From contig JAAYFZ010000234.1 in NCBI GenBank assembly GCA_012727965.1, forward strand, positions 1 to 23,449: a stretch of DNA of 23,449 nt, given 5' to 3'. This DNA comes from Clostridiaceae bacterium. Its GTDB lineage: Bacteria > Bacillota > Clostridia > Saccharofermentanales > UBA5734. The number at the start of each line of letters is the position of its first letter. Position 1 is the first letter of the stretch. A program made the position numbers and the translations under genes. Below are positions 7,963 through 16,392 of this stretch, piece after piece. Below the pieces are notes generated by a model that worked only from the letters and a program-made list of their open reading frames with translations, did not search any database and was not told the DNA's origin.

Positions 7963-8480
7963 ATTTACAGGAAATAAAAGAACTCATGCAGACGATGGCA
8001 CAAACTGGTGTTACAAGTCTTGACTGGAACAGCTGCGGGGCGGCCATTCATCTCGAACGTCAAAGCGCATCTGCTCATGATTGTTGTGGTTCGCATGGCG
8101 ATCAGACCATTGGAGCTGCCGGCATTATGATGCCCGGAGCGCAGATAGCAACTGAGTCAGGTGTTCCAATAGAAGATGCAGCTACTGGATCAGCTGCCCG
8201 GACGGAGCTGGCTGTGTCTGAGGAAATATCGCTTGAAGACAAACCGGGTGAGATCGTTAAATCACCGGTCGTAGGAATTTATTATAGCTCTCCTTCACCA
8301 GACAATGATTCTTTTGTACGTCATGGCAGTCGTATTGAGAAGGGGGATCCCTTGTGTATTATCGAAGCGATGAAGCTGATGAATGAAGTCAGCAGTCCCT
8401 GCAGCGGCGAAATCGCAGAGATCCTTGTTGAGAATGGTCAGCGTGTCGAATACGGTCAACCACTGTTTAGGATAGTTTGA
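7959..8480 (+). CDS. accB: Biotin carboxyl carrier protein of acetyl-CoA carboxylase
   Basis: 173 residues. The C-terminal biotinyl domain (about 95-173) carries the biotinylation site EAMKLMNEV with Lys139 as acceptor. The N-terminal part starts with the typical NLQEIKELMQ helix and is followed by a low-complexity Ala/Gly/Thr linker (about 40-95). Biotin on this protein shuttles carboxyl groups from AccC to the carboxyltransferase. An ATG at 7944 is in frame, but GGGAGGGA (7946-7953) just before the ATG at 7959 decides the start. The ATG overlaps the fabF stop, suggesting coupled translation. A biotin ligase gene is not in the window. Confidence 0.96.
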   Translation: MNLQEIKELMQTMAQTGVTSLDWNSCGAAIHLERQSASAHDCCGSHGDQTIGAAGIMMPGAQIATESGVPIEDAATGSAARTELAVSEEISLEDKPGEIVKSPVVGIYYSSPSPDNDSFVRHGSRIEKGDPLCIIEAMKLMNEVSSPCSGEIAEILVENGQRVEYGQPLFRIV

Positions 8481-8491
8481 GGTAGAAGCAA

Positions 8492-8938
8492 ATGAATACA
8501 CAAGTAAGAACATATTTAATGGACCAGGAACAGATAAAAGATATTATCCCGCACAGGGAGCCTTTTATATTGGTTGACGCTGTTGAGGAACTGGATGAAA
8601 AAAACATCAAGGCCTGGAAATTTGTGACAGGTGATGAAGATTTTTTCCGTGGACATTTTCCTGCTAAACCAGTCATGCCGGGTGTGCTGATCATCGAAGC
8701 TCTGGCACAGGCAGGTGCGATCTGCGTCTTGCAGCGTGAAGAATTTCGCGGCAAGATTGCTTATTTCGCTGGTATCGACAAGGCAAGATTCAAGAGAGTC
8801 GTCGTGCCAGGTGATGAGCTTAGATTAGAAGCAGAGCTGACGAGATTGCGTGGCAGCATCGGATTTGCAACAGCCAAGGCTTATGTCGGTGAGCAGCTTG
8901 CTGCCAGTGCCGAGATAATGTTCGCGGTCGAGAAATAG
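8492..8938 (+). CDS. fabZ: 3-hydroxyacyl-ACP dehydratase
   Basis: 148-residue hot-dog fold enzyme that dehydrates 3-hydroxyacyl-ACP to trans-2-enoyl-ACP. Visible: IIPHREPFILVDAV, the catalytic His55 in GHFPAKPVMPGV and Glu69 in IEALAQAG. The ATG at 8492 has GAGGT upstream (8-base spacing); a second in-frame ATG at 8519 lacks a good site. The position between accB and accC is the order known for the FabT-regulated operons. Whether it also isomerises intermediates for unsaturated fatty acids (FabN-like) cannot be told. Confidence 0.95.
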   Translation: MNTQVRTYLMDQEQIKDIIPHREPFILVDAVEELDEKNIKAWKFVTGDEDFFRGHFPAKPVMPGVLIIEALAQAGAICVLQREEFRGKIAYFAGIDKARFKRVVVPGDELRLEAELTRLRGSIGFATAKAYVGEQLAASAEIMFAVEK

Positions 8939-8953
8939 TAGTGGTGAATATAT

Positions 8954-10333
8954 ATGTTTGAAAAGATCCTGATCGCCAATCGCGGCGAGATCGCAGTTAC
9001 AATAATCAGAGCCTGTCGTGATATGGGTATCCGAACTGTCGCTGTCTGTTCTGAGGCCGACAAGACTGCCTTACATACACAACTTGCAGATGAGTGTCTC
9101 TGTATCGGTCCGGCAGCTTCCAAGGATAGTTATCTGAATCCTCAGGCAATACTGACTGCCTGTGCCGTCACTGGCGCCCAGGCGATACATCCAGGTTTCG
9201 GCTTCTTGTCCGAGAACCCGACTTTTGCCAGGATGTGTGAGAAATGTAATATCAAGTTTATCGGTCCCTCACATGAGATTATTGAACGAATGGGCGACAA
9301 AGCGCAGGCGCGTAAAACAGCGGCGGAAGCAGGCGTTCCGGTTGTTCCGGGAACTGCCGGCATAGTCGGCAATCTGGCTGACGCGCAAAAGGCCGCAGAA
9401 ACTATCGGCTACCCCATCATGGTAAAAGCCTCGGCCGGCGGTGGTGGCCGCGGTATGCGCATTGCGATGACGGCTGAGGATATGCAGCAGGCATTCCAGA
9501 CCGCAAAATCAGAGGCTCAGGCATGTTTCGGTGATGACAGGGTCTATCTGGAAAAATTCGTGCGCGAACCACATCATATTGAGATTCAGCTGCTGGCAGA
9601 TGATCATGGAAATGTCATTCACCTCGGTGAGCGTGACTGTTCAATTCAGCGTCGTAATCAAAAAATCCTTGAGGAAGCGCGTTCCCCGTTCAGTAATGAT
9701 GAACTGAGGGCAAAAATGGGCGCAGCGGCAGTTAAGCTGGCTAAGTATGTCGGTTATACCGGTGTTGGTACGATCGAGTTTCTGGTCGATGCAGATCATA
9801 ATTTCTATTTTATGGAGATGAATACGCGAATACAGGTGGAACATCCGATCAGTGAGGCTGTAACCGGCATCAATCTGATCCAGGAACAGATTCGCAGTGC
9901 CGCCGGTAAGAAACTGCGGCTTAAACAGAAGGATATAAGATTCAGTGGACATGCGATCGAATGCAGAATCAATGCTGAGGATCCAGTTAACGCTTTCCGG
10001 CCTAGTCCCGGAACGATCAAGAGTCTTCATCTGCCGGGCGGGCCTGGCGTGAGAGTCGACAGTGCGATTTATCAAGGATACACTGTTCCGCCGTATTATG
10101 ATTCGCTGCTTGCCAAACTTATAGTGCATGCTCCGACCAGGGCTGAGGCTATTGCCAGAATGCGCAGAGCGCTGATGGAGTTTCTGATCAGTGGATTGGA
10201 CACAAATATTGATTTTCATCTGGCAATTCTCAGGGACCCGGATTTCATTGCCGGTAACTATAATATTGGTTATCTTGGGCAAAAAACAGATGAACTGCTT
10301 GGCCAGATGAACCCATACAGGCTGGAAGCCTGA
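8954..10333 (+). CDS. accC: Biotin carboxylase subunit of acetyl-CoA carboxylase
   Basis: 459 residues, ATP-grasp fold. It carboxylates the biotin on AccB with bicarbonate and ATP. Residues matching the characterised E. coli enzyme are present: Lys116, Lys158 before the GGGGRGMR loop, His208/Glu210 in HHIEIQ, Glu275, and Glu288/Arg292/Glu296 in the EMNTRIQVEHP motif. The segment EEA-Arg243-SP differs from the usual EEAPSP/EEAPAP, a Pro to Arg change beside the active site. The ribosome binding site (GGTG) is weak. A 50-base gap separates it from the fused carboxyltransferase gene. Confidence 0.96.
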   Translation: MFEKILIANRGEIAVTIIRACRDMGIRTVAVCSEADKTALHTQLADECLCIGPAASKDSYLNPQAILTACAVTGAQAIHPGFGFLSENPTFARMCEKCNIKFIGPSHEIIERMGDKAQARKTAAEAGVPVVPGTAGIVGNLADAQKAAETIGYPIMVKASAGGGGRGMRIAMTAEDMQQAFQTAKSEAQACFGDDRVYLEKFVREPHHIEIQLLADDHGNVIHLGERDCSIQRRNQKILEEARSPFSNDELRAKMGAAAVKLAKYVGYTGVGTIEFLVDADHNFYFMEMNTRIQVEHPISEAVTGINLIQEQIRSAAGKKLRLKQKDIRFSGHAIECRINAEDPVNAFRPSPGTIKSLHLPGGPGVRVDSAIYQGYTVPPYYDSLLAKLIVHAPTRAEAIARMRRALMEFLISGLDTNIDFHLAILRDPDFIAGNYNIGYLGQKTDELLGQMNPYRLEA

Positions 10334-10383
10334 AGCGGTAAGGAATTATGTGCCGCATGATAAGACAGGAGTGCTGATCGATA

Positions 10384-12207
10384 ATGGTAGTAGAAGTTCT
10401 TAAGCAAATGAGAGATAGACTTGATCTGGACAGCAGGCAGATAGAACAACAACTAAACCGCAACAATGAAAACGGGCAGAAAACGGAAGCATCGAAGGTA
10501 TATGCATATAGTAAACCGATACCTGATGATCTCTGGCTGCGTTGCCCGGCTTGTAACGGAGTTATGTTCAGAGATGATTTCGAAAGAGCAGACAGTGTCT
10601 GTAGTATTTGCGGCCATCATTACCGACTCGACAGCAAGGCAAGATTACGTCAGATCTGTGACCCGGACAGCTTCCGGGAAATTGATGCTGAGATGACAAG
10701 TCTTAATCCAATTGATTTTGCCGGTTATGAGAGCAAGCTTAATGAACTAAAAGAGAAAACCTTGCTCAATGATGCGGTTATAACTGGTCAGGCCAAAATA
10801 GGCGGTCATGAATGTTTGATCGGCGTGATGGACGGGCGCTTCATGATGGGCTCGATGGGTTCTGTTGTCGGCGAGAAAATCACAAGATTGTTTGAACGTG
10901 GTACCGAGCTGCGTCTTCCTGTGATCTGCTTCACGGTATCTGGCGGTGCCAGAATGCAGGAGGGCATCGTTTCTCTGATGCAAATGGCTAAAACATCCGC
11001 GGCTGTTGGTCGTTTCAGTCAGGCAGGTCTACTATATATATCTGTAATGACCGATCCGACCACCGGTGGTGTAACGGCCAGCTTCGCCAGTCTCGGCGAT
11101 ATTATCATTTCTGAACCCGGTACTCTTATAGGATTTGCCGGCAGACGTGTCATTGAGGGAACGATCGCTGAAGATCTGCCGGAGGGCTTCCAACGGGCTG
11201 AGTTTTTGCTTGAACACGGTTTTCTTGACCTGATCGTGCCAAGAAGCCAGATGAGAACAACTTTGGCCAGGATTTTAGAGCTTCATATCTCAGAACAAAC
11301 CGCCAATTCTCATTCAATCGTTGGCAGAGGCAGACAAGCCAGAGAGGCTTCTGAGCGCAGCGTTATTAAGTCTCTGCCAAATGAGCTGAGAGCTTCGGAG
11401 CGGCTTGATCTGATCAGGCATAAAAATCGTCCGATAATAACAGATTATCTGCCATTGATTTTCGATGATGTCATCGAGCTGCACGGCGATCGCTTCTATA
11501 TGGATGACAGAGCGATGTGGGCCGGAATCGGTAGTATAAATGGCCAGCCTGTGACGATCGTCGGACACAGAAAAGGCCATACACTTGACGAGAATACAGA
11601 GGCAAACTTCGGTATGCCTCATCCAGAGGGCTACCGCAAGGCACTTAGGCTGATGAAGCAGGCAGAGAAATTTCAACGTCCGGTTATCTGTCTGGTAGAT
11701 ACATCGGGTGCTTATTGCGGTGTTGGTGCGGAAGAACGTGGTCAGGGTGAAGCGATTGCCAGAAATCTGCTGGAGATCATGGAGTTAAAAACACCTGTAC
11801 TGGTAGTTGTTACCGGCGAGGGTGGTAGTGGCGGTGCACTTGCGATCGGTATAGGTGATGAACTGGCTATGTTGTCAAATTCGCTCTATTCTGTAATCTC
11901 GCCACGTGGTTTTGCTTCATTATTGTGGAAAGACCCGACTCGTGAGAAGGAAGCTGCTGACGTTTTGAAGATTACAGCTGAGGATCTGATGAAACTTGGT
12001 ATCTGTGATGCCATGATTCCGGAACCCTCAGAAGGAGCACATACAGATCATATAGCAGCAGCTGAGTCGATCAGAACCTGGCTGCTGGCTGCCTTGAGAA
12101 GGCAGATGAAAATGTCAGATGAAGACAGACTAGAGTGCAGATACAATAAAATCAGGGGTATTGGCATTTTCAGTGAGCCAGCAGAAGAGAATAGAGCCCG
12201 ATCATAA
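10384..12207 (+). CDS. accDA: Fused acetyl-CoA carboxylase carboxyltransferase, beta + alpha (AccD-AccA)
   Basis: 607-residue fusion of two proteins that are separate in most bacteria. Residues about 40-305 are the beta subunit: a four-Cys zinc ribbon (Cys54, Cys57, Cys73, Cys76), GGARMQEG, DPTTGGVTASFA and GFAGRRVIE. Residues about 345-600 are the alpha subunit: RPIITDYLPLIFDDVIELHGDR, GHRKGHTLDEN, DTSGAYCGVGAEERGQ, GEGGSGGALAIG and LLWKDPTREKEAA. The alpha part lacks much of the usual N-terminal helical region; the link spans about 310-345. The frame is uninterrupted, so this is a real fusion and not a readthrough artefact. It transfers carboxyl from biotin to acetyl-CoA, giving malonyl-CoA. 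The AGGAG site at 10367-10371 is 12 bases from the ATG, longer than ideal, so the exact start is slightly uncertain. Last gene of the operon. Confidence 0.94.
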   Translation: MVVEVLKQMRDRLDLDSRQIEQQLNRNNENGQKTEASKVYAYSKPIPDDLWLRCPACNGVMFRDDFERADSVCSICGHHYRLDSKARLRQICDPDSFREIDAEMTSLNPIDFAGYESKLNELKEKTLLNDAVITGQAKIGGHECLIGVMDGRFMMGSMGSVVGEKITRLFERGTELRLPVICFTVSGGARMQEGIVSLMQMAKTSAAVGRFSQAGLLYISVMTDPTTGGVTASFASLGDIIISEPGTLIGFAGRRVIEGTIAEDLPEGFQRAEFLLEHGFLDLIVPRSQMRTTLARILELHISEQTANSHSIVGRGRQAREASERSVIKSLPNELRASERLDLIRHKNRPIITDYLPLIFDDVIELHGDRFYMDDRAMWAGIGSINGQPVTIVGHRKGHTLDENTEANFGMPHPEGYRKALRLMKQAEKFQRPVICLVDTSGAYCGVGAEERGQGEAIARNLLEIMELKTPVLVVVTGEGGSGGALAIGIGDELAMLSNSLYSVISPRGFASLLWKDPTREKEAADVLKITAEDLMKLGICDAMIPEPSEGAHTDHIAAAESIRTWLLAALRRQMKMSDEDRLECRYNKIRGIGIFSEPAEENRARS

Positions 12208-12247
12208 ATCAACCTATTTCGTATCCTCTTTTCCCATACAGGCGAAG

Positions 12248-12281
12248 CAGCCGGAGTTTGATCGCTCCGGCTGTTTTGTTT
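12248..12281 (+). terminator. Intrinsic terminator of the fatty-acid operon
   Basis: Perfect 9-bp stem CAGCCGGAG/CTCCGGCTG with an 8-base loop, followed by TTTTGTTT, 40 bases after the accDA stop. Confidence 0.93.
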
Positions 12282-12292
12282 CAATTTGGATT

Positions 12293-12321
12293 TTGTGCTC
12301 CGCTTCTGCCAGTGCTATACA
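12293..12321 (+). promoter_or_regulatory. Candidate promoter for the Xaa-Pro aminopeptidase gene
   Basis: TTGTGC (12293-12298), 17-base spacer, and TATACA (12316-12321) with an extended -10 TG at 12313-12314. A second extended -10, TGGTATACA, lies 21 bases downstream at 12334-12342 without a good -35. It sits between the operon terminator and the gene. Confidence 0.4.
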
Positions 12322-12447
12322 GAAATATGAATCTGGTATACAATTTTATGGATTAACTTAATTCTCATGCCTTGTTAGGAGTTATTACTTAAGCAGGGCT
12401 GACGCTTAACAATTACAATAAGCTGTGTATATTTGAAAGGATATAGT

Positions 12448-13710
12448 ATGTCATATTCGAATAAGCTATCTTTGCAATATTTTGTTGATAACAGAACAAG
12501 ACTAATTGAGCTTATGTCTCAAGATTCTCTGGCGGTTTTCTGTGCCGGCCGTCCTGAGATCAGAACTGCTGATCAGAAACATGCGCACTTTGCTGATAGA
12601 TCATTTTTCTATTTGAGTGGTATAGAACAGGAACAAGCTATTTTGCTGATCGGCAGGACTTCTGCAGGCATCAGACAGATATTGTTCATTCCGCCTACAG
12701 ATATGATGCATGAACGGTGGAATGGCCATATTATCAGCAGAGAAGAAGCGGTAGAGGCTTCAGGTATAGAAGAAATCTATTATCTGGAAGCGTTCGAGGG
12801 TATGCTGGCCGATTTGTTTGAATCGGATAAGCCGCTGCATATTTGGCTGGATAGAACAGCAGCCAACCGTCAGGCACAGGAAATACAGGAGTTTCTGAGG
12901 GAGCTGGTCAATCGCCAGGGACCCGACTCACAGATAGAGCTGCGTGATGTGTCACCTCAACTTGTACAGCTGCGGATGATCAAGACTGAAGAAGAACTAA
13001 ATATGATCAGAGCGGCATCAGCACTTACACTTGAAGGAATTATGTCGATGCTGACAGCAACGAGACCTGGCATGTATGAATATCAGCTTATGAGCGAATT
13101 CGAATATACGTTGGCGCAGGCAGGATGCTTGGAGCCGGCTTTTCCCAGTATAGTGGCTGCAGGTAAAAACGCGCTCTGTCTGCATTATATGCAGCCTTAT
13201 GACAAAATTGCCGAGGGCGATCTTATTCAGATTGATCTGGGTGCTATTGTCGGCGGTTTATGCGCCGATATTTCGCGTGTCATACCGGCAAGTGGAAAAT
13301 TTTCTGAGCGGCAGCTTGAGCTCTATGAAATGGTACGAGCTTGTCAGGAGGAAGCTTTTCGTGTGATCAAACCTGGCATTAAGCTGGCAGATATCAATCA
13401 GGCTTGCCGCGCTGTTGCTGCAGAAGGACTGAAGAAAATGGGCCTTCTGAATGATGCTTCTGAGGTCGGCAATTATTTCTGGCATGGCGTTTCGCATCAT
13501 CTGGGTCTTGATGTTCATGACATCAGCAACCGCGAGGCTATCATACAACCTGGTATGGTTTTGACTGTCGAGCCGGGCATATATATTCCGGAATGGCAGA
13601 TGGGCATGAGGCTAGAGGATGATGTGGCTGTAACAGAAAACGGCTGCAGTGTATTGTCTGCAGCCATTCCTCGTGAAGCTCATGAGATTGAGTCGCTGAT
13701 GCGTTCCTGA
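12448..13710 (+). CDS. pepP: Xaa-Pro aminopeptidase (aminopeptidase P, M24B)
   Basis: 420 residues. It removes an N-terminal residue from peptides with Pro in position two. An AMP_N-type N-terminal domain (about 1-170) precedes the pita-bread catalytic domain. The dinuclear metal ligands are Asp263 and Asp274 (IQIDLG...CADISR), His350 (HGVSHHLGLDVHD), Glu375 (TVEPG) and Glu390 (MRLEDD), matching the set known for E. coli PepP. An upstream in-frame TTG (12433) is less likely than the ATG at 12448, which has AAAGG seven bases before it. Single-gene unit after the fab terminator. Its stop lies two bases from the stop of the convergent ABC ATPase gene, with no terminator in between. Confidence 0.94.
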   Translation: MSYSNKLSLQYFVDNRTRLIELMSQDSLAVFCAGRPEIRTADQKHAHFADRSFFYLSGIEQEQAILLIGRTSAGIRQILFIPPTDMMHERWNGHIISREEAVEASGIEEIYYLEAFEGMLADLFESDKPLHIWLDRTAANRQAQEIQEFLRELVNRQGPDSQIELRDVSPQLVQLRMIKTEEELNMIRAASALTLEGIMSMLTATRPGMYEYQLMSEFEYTLAQAGCLEPAFPSIVAAGKNALCLHYMQPYDKIAEGDLIQIDLGAIVGGLCADISRVIPASGKFSERQLELYEMVRACQEEAFRVIKPGIKLADINQACRAVAAEGLKKMGLLNDASEVGNYFWHGVSHHLGLDVHDISNREAIIQPGMVLTVEPGIYIPEWQMGMRLEDDVAVTENGCSVLSAAIPREAHEIESLMRS

Positions 13711-13712
13711 TA

Positions 13713-14456
13713 TTACAGGTGTAGCAGTTCCAAAATCTCTTTTTTGTAGTTTAAAAAGCTCTCTGTGGTATTGAATTCCAGATGCCGCGGCCGTTTTTCG
13801 CTGATGATGATCTCATGCTCAACGCGTCCGGGAATTCCGGTCATGATATAGAGCCTGTCAGAGAGCAGAATAGCCTCATCGATATCATGAGTGATAAATA
13901 ATGTCGACATACCCAAATGCCCCATCAGTTCCAGATACCACTCATGTATCCTTCTTTTAGTGAGAGCGTCCAGTGCGCTGAATGGTTCATCGAGCAGCGC
14001 GACATGACTGCCGAAGAGATGTGTGCGCAGAAGAGCAGCGCGTTGACGCATGCCGCCTGAGAGCTGCCCTGGATATTTATCAGCTTTACCTTCGAGCCCA
14101 AACTGGGGCAAATAGGCCGAAGCCTGTGCCCGGGCTTCTTTTTTGTTTATTCCCTTCAGAAGCAGCGGCAGAGAAACATTGTCGATCACAGTTTTGTGAG
14201 GCAGCAGCAGATCCTTCTGCTGCATATAACTGACTAATCCCGTTTTACCTGTGACATCTTCGCCTTCTAGAAGAACCTTGCCTTGTTCAGGCATTAGAAG
14301 TCCCGAGACAACATTGAACAGAGTGCTCTTGCCGGAACCGCTGATGCCTAGCAGTCCGACAAGCTCGCCCTCTTGGAGCCTGATCGAGATATCCTCGATC
14401 ACAGCTCTGCCCTGATACTTCTTAGTGATAGATTTTGTTTCCAGTATCGTTTTCAA
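13713..14456 (-). CDS. thiZ: ABC transporter ATPase, thiamine-precursor uptake (ThiZ-like)
   Basis: 247-residue ATPase of the nitrate/sulfonate/taurine-type branch that powers the adjacent permease. All motifs are present: Walker A GISGSGKST, Q-loop MQQKD, signature LSGGMRQR, Walker B VALLDEPFSALD, and the switch His in LFITHDIDEA. The start appears to be TTG (14456): an ATG a few bases earlier is out of frame and meets a stop, and AAGGAT lies about 10 bases upstream. It is last in a four-gene operon under a TPP riboswitch, which fixes the likely substrate class as thiamine or its pyrimidine precursor. Its end is two bases from pepP (convergent). Confidence 0.9.
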   Translation of the reverse strand: MKTILETKSITKKYQGRAVIEDISIRLQEGELVGLLGISGSGKSTLFNVVSGLLMPEQGKVLLEGEDVTGKTGLVSYMQQKDLLLPHKTVIDNVSLPLLLKGINKKEARAQASAYLPQFGLEGKADKYPGQLSGGMRQRAALLRTHLFGSHVALLDEPFSALDALTKRRIHEWYLELMGHLGMSTLFITHDIDEAILLSDRLYIMTGIPGRVEHEIIISEKRPRHLEFNTTESFLNYKKEILELLHL

Positions 14457-14470
14457 TTAAGTTTCATCCT

Positions 14471-15517
14471 TCAATCTTTCAGATATTCGTTTGTAAATCC
14501 TGCTCCGGAATCAAGCTTATTGCCTATAAGCTCATTCTCGAACATCCAGTTCATGAATCTATCCCAGCGATCCTGTGAGATATAACCCCAGACCGCGACT
14601 TCTGCCTTGTACTGATCCTTGAGCCAGCTCTGACTTGCCTTAACAAGTTCAGGATCCAGCTCGGGAGCTGCTTCTAGCAGTATATCAGCTGCGGCATCCG
14701 GGTTGGAAATAGCATACTCATAGCCCTTGGCTGTTGCACGCAGGAAGGCTTCTGCCGTTTCGGAAATTTCTGTGAGGAAGTTATCAGCTGCTGCAAGTAC
14801 AGGTGTGTAGAAATCAAGAGCACTATCTTCCTTGCCGAAGTCAATAAAATTGGTTTCCAGACCTGACAATTCTGTTGCTATGCCATCCCAGGCATAATAG
14901 ATCCAGACCATATCAATATCTGTTTTGAGTGCAGTTACTACGTCGGTTACTGTATTTGGTATCATTTCGACCTGAGAAAAATCCCCGCCATCTTCCTTGA
15001 TCAGAGCGCCTAAGATCGCTTTCTCAATCGGTGTATCCCATGTCGCATAGCTGTGGCCCTGCATATCTGCCGGTTTGACGATGTTCTTTTCAGCCAGAGA
15101 GATTATACCCGAGGTATTATGCTGAATCAGTGTCGCAACTGCCTGAACCGGAAGGGGACTATCGCTTGACAGTGCTGCGGCTATCTCTTCCTGGAAGGTA
15201 ACACAGAAGTCAGCCTTACCAGCTGCTACCAGTGAGAGTGCACTGCCTTCGCCTGGCTGAATGATCTCGACATCAAGCCCCTCTTCTTCGTAATAGCCCA
15301 GGCTGGCGGCTGCATAGACACCTGTATGGTTTGTGTTTGGCAGCCAGTCTAGCAGAAAACGCACTTTGGTCAGACTGTCAGAATCCTTATTTTGATCGTT
15401 AGTACCGCAGCCGACAAATGATAGCACTAATAATATGCTTAGCAATAAAGCAGCTGTTCTTGTTTTACCTACATGGTGTGTTCTTCTATAGATCTTGTTT
15501 GTCCTAATTATGCTCAT
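14471..15517 (-). CDS. thiY: Substrate-binding lipoprotein, thiamine pyrimidine precursor (ThiY-like)
   Basis: About 348 residues. The N-terminal signal peptide has a basic stretch, a hydrophobic core and lipobox LSFVGC, giving a lipid-anchored Cys37 outside the membrane. The mature part is of the NMT1/THI5 type: DWLPNTNHTGVYAAASLGYYEEEGLDVEI is the hallmark start of the family, followed by GEGSALSLVAAGKADF. Known ThiY proteins bind formylaminopyrimidine; related ones bind HMP-like compounds. The exact ligand cannot be read. The ATG at 15517 is preferred over an upstream TTG that overlaps the GGAGG site. It lies between permease and ATPase genes in the riboswitch-controlled operon. Confidence 0.9.
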   Translation of the reverse strand: MSIIRTNKIYRRTHHVGKTRTAALLLSILLVLSFVGCGTNDQNKDSDSLTKVRFLLDWLPNTNHTGVYAAASLGYYEEEGLDVEIIQPGEGSALSLVAAGKADFCVTFQEEIAAALSSDSPLPVQAVATLIQHNTSGIISLAEKNIVKPADMQGHSYATWDTPIEKAILGALIKEDGGDFSQVEMIPNTVTDVVTALKTDIDMVWIYYAWDGIATELSGLETNFIDFGKEDSALDFYTPVLAAADNFLTEISETAEAFLRATAKGYEYAISNPDAAADILLEAAPELDPELVKASQSWLKDQYKAEVAVWGYISQDRWDRFMNWMFENELIGNKLDSGAGFTNEYLKD

Positions 15518-15549
15518 TATATTTATGTCCTCCAAATTTTGATGTTTTT

Positions 15550-16392
15550 TTACTTTTTGACCTTATGAACTACAGGTTTGTCCGCAATATCCCAACCCGC
15601 ATTGTTATCATCCTCTTGTCTGACCCGGCGCCATGGTGTAGCCAGGTATTCCAGCCAGACTGTAAGCCTGATCAGAAGCAGACTGATCAGCATGATCAGC
15701 AGGATGACCGCGAACATTTTGTCAAACGAATAAGACCTCTTGACACGGATCATATAGACACCCAGACCTTCATTGCCGCCGAGCCATTCAGCAATAACAG
15801 CGCCGACGATGGCATAGGATACGGATATTTTGAGGCCTGAGAAAAAACCGCTGATCGCTGCCGGCCACTTGACATGCCGGAATATCTGAGAGGGTCCTGC
15901 TCCCATAGCTCTCATCAGATTGATCAGATCGGGGTCGCTGGAGCGGAAGCTGTCGAGCAGTGCCACTGCCAGCGGGAAGAAGCAGACAAGGACTATCAGC
16001 GCGATCTTGGGCAGCATGCCATAGCCCATCCAGAGCACGAGCAGCGGCGCGATCGCTACAGTCGGGATGGTCTGACTAATTACCATCAGCGGGAAAAACG
16101 CTCTGTATAGCCAGCTGAAATGATCCATTGCAGTTGCCAGAACAAATGCCAGCAGAATTGAAACTCCCAAACCGGCAAAAGCCTCCGTTAATGTTATCCG
16201 CGAATGAAACATTAGTTCAGGCAAGCTGTTCTTGAAAGCTGCCAGAACCTGAAGCGGCGAGGGCAGCATAAATTCAGGCACAGCTCCCGACACGGATAGA
16301 AGCTGCCATAGCAGAACAAGTCCGACAATTATTGCGGCAGGATAGACTCTGTCACTGATGCTTGCTGGTTTTTTCCTCAATACTGAGAACAC
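15550..16392 (-). CDS. thiX: ABC transporter permease, thiamine-precursor uptake (ThiX-like)
   Basis: 280-residue integral membrane permease with about six helices (near 18-36, 72-90, 100-122, 128-147, 188-204, 227-248). The cytoplasmic coupling loop LINLMRAMGAGPSQIFRHVKWPAA is the EAA motif of binding-protein-dependent permeases. It pairs with the ATPase and lipoprotein encoded downstream. The start is uncertain: GTG at 16392 has GGAAGGA nearly touching it, and a TTG four codons later has a longer spacing. Either way it overlaps the preceding thiamine-binding protein gene by about 30-40 bases, which suggests coupled translation. Confidence 0.88.
   Translation of the reverse strand: MFSVLRKKPASISDRVYPAAIIVGLVLLWQLLSVSGAVPEFMLPSPLQVLAAFKNSLPELMFHSRITLTEAFAGLGVSILLAFVLATAMDHFSWLYRAFFPLMVISQTIPTVAIAPLLVLWMGYGMLPKIALIVLVCFFPLAVALLDSFRSSDPDLINLMRAMGAGPSQIFRHVKWPAAISGFFSGLKISVSYAIVGAVIAEWLGGNEGLGVYMIRVKRSYSFDKMFAVILLIMLISLLLIRLTVWLEYLATPWRRVRQEDDNNAGWDIADKPVVHKVKK

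Noticed and set aside
9641..10282. Long minus-strand frame (213 codons) inside accC
   Set aside because: Opposite to a fully conserved biotin carboxylase; translation has no domain logic and no start signal. A shadow of codon bias.
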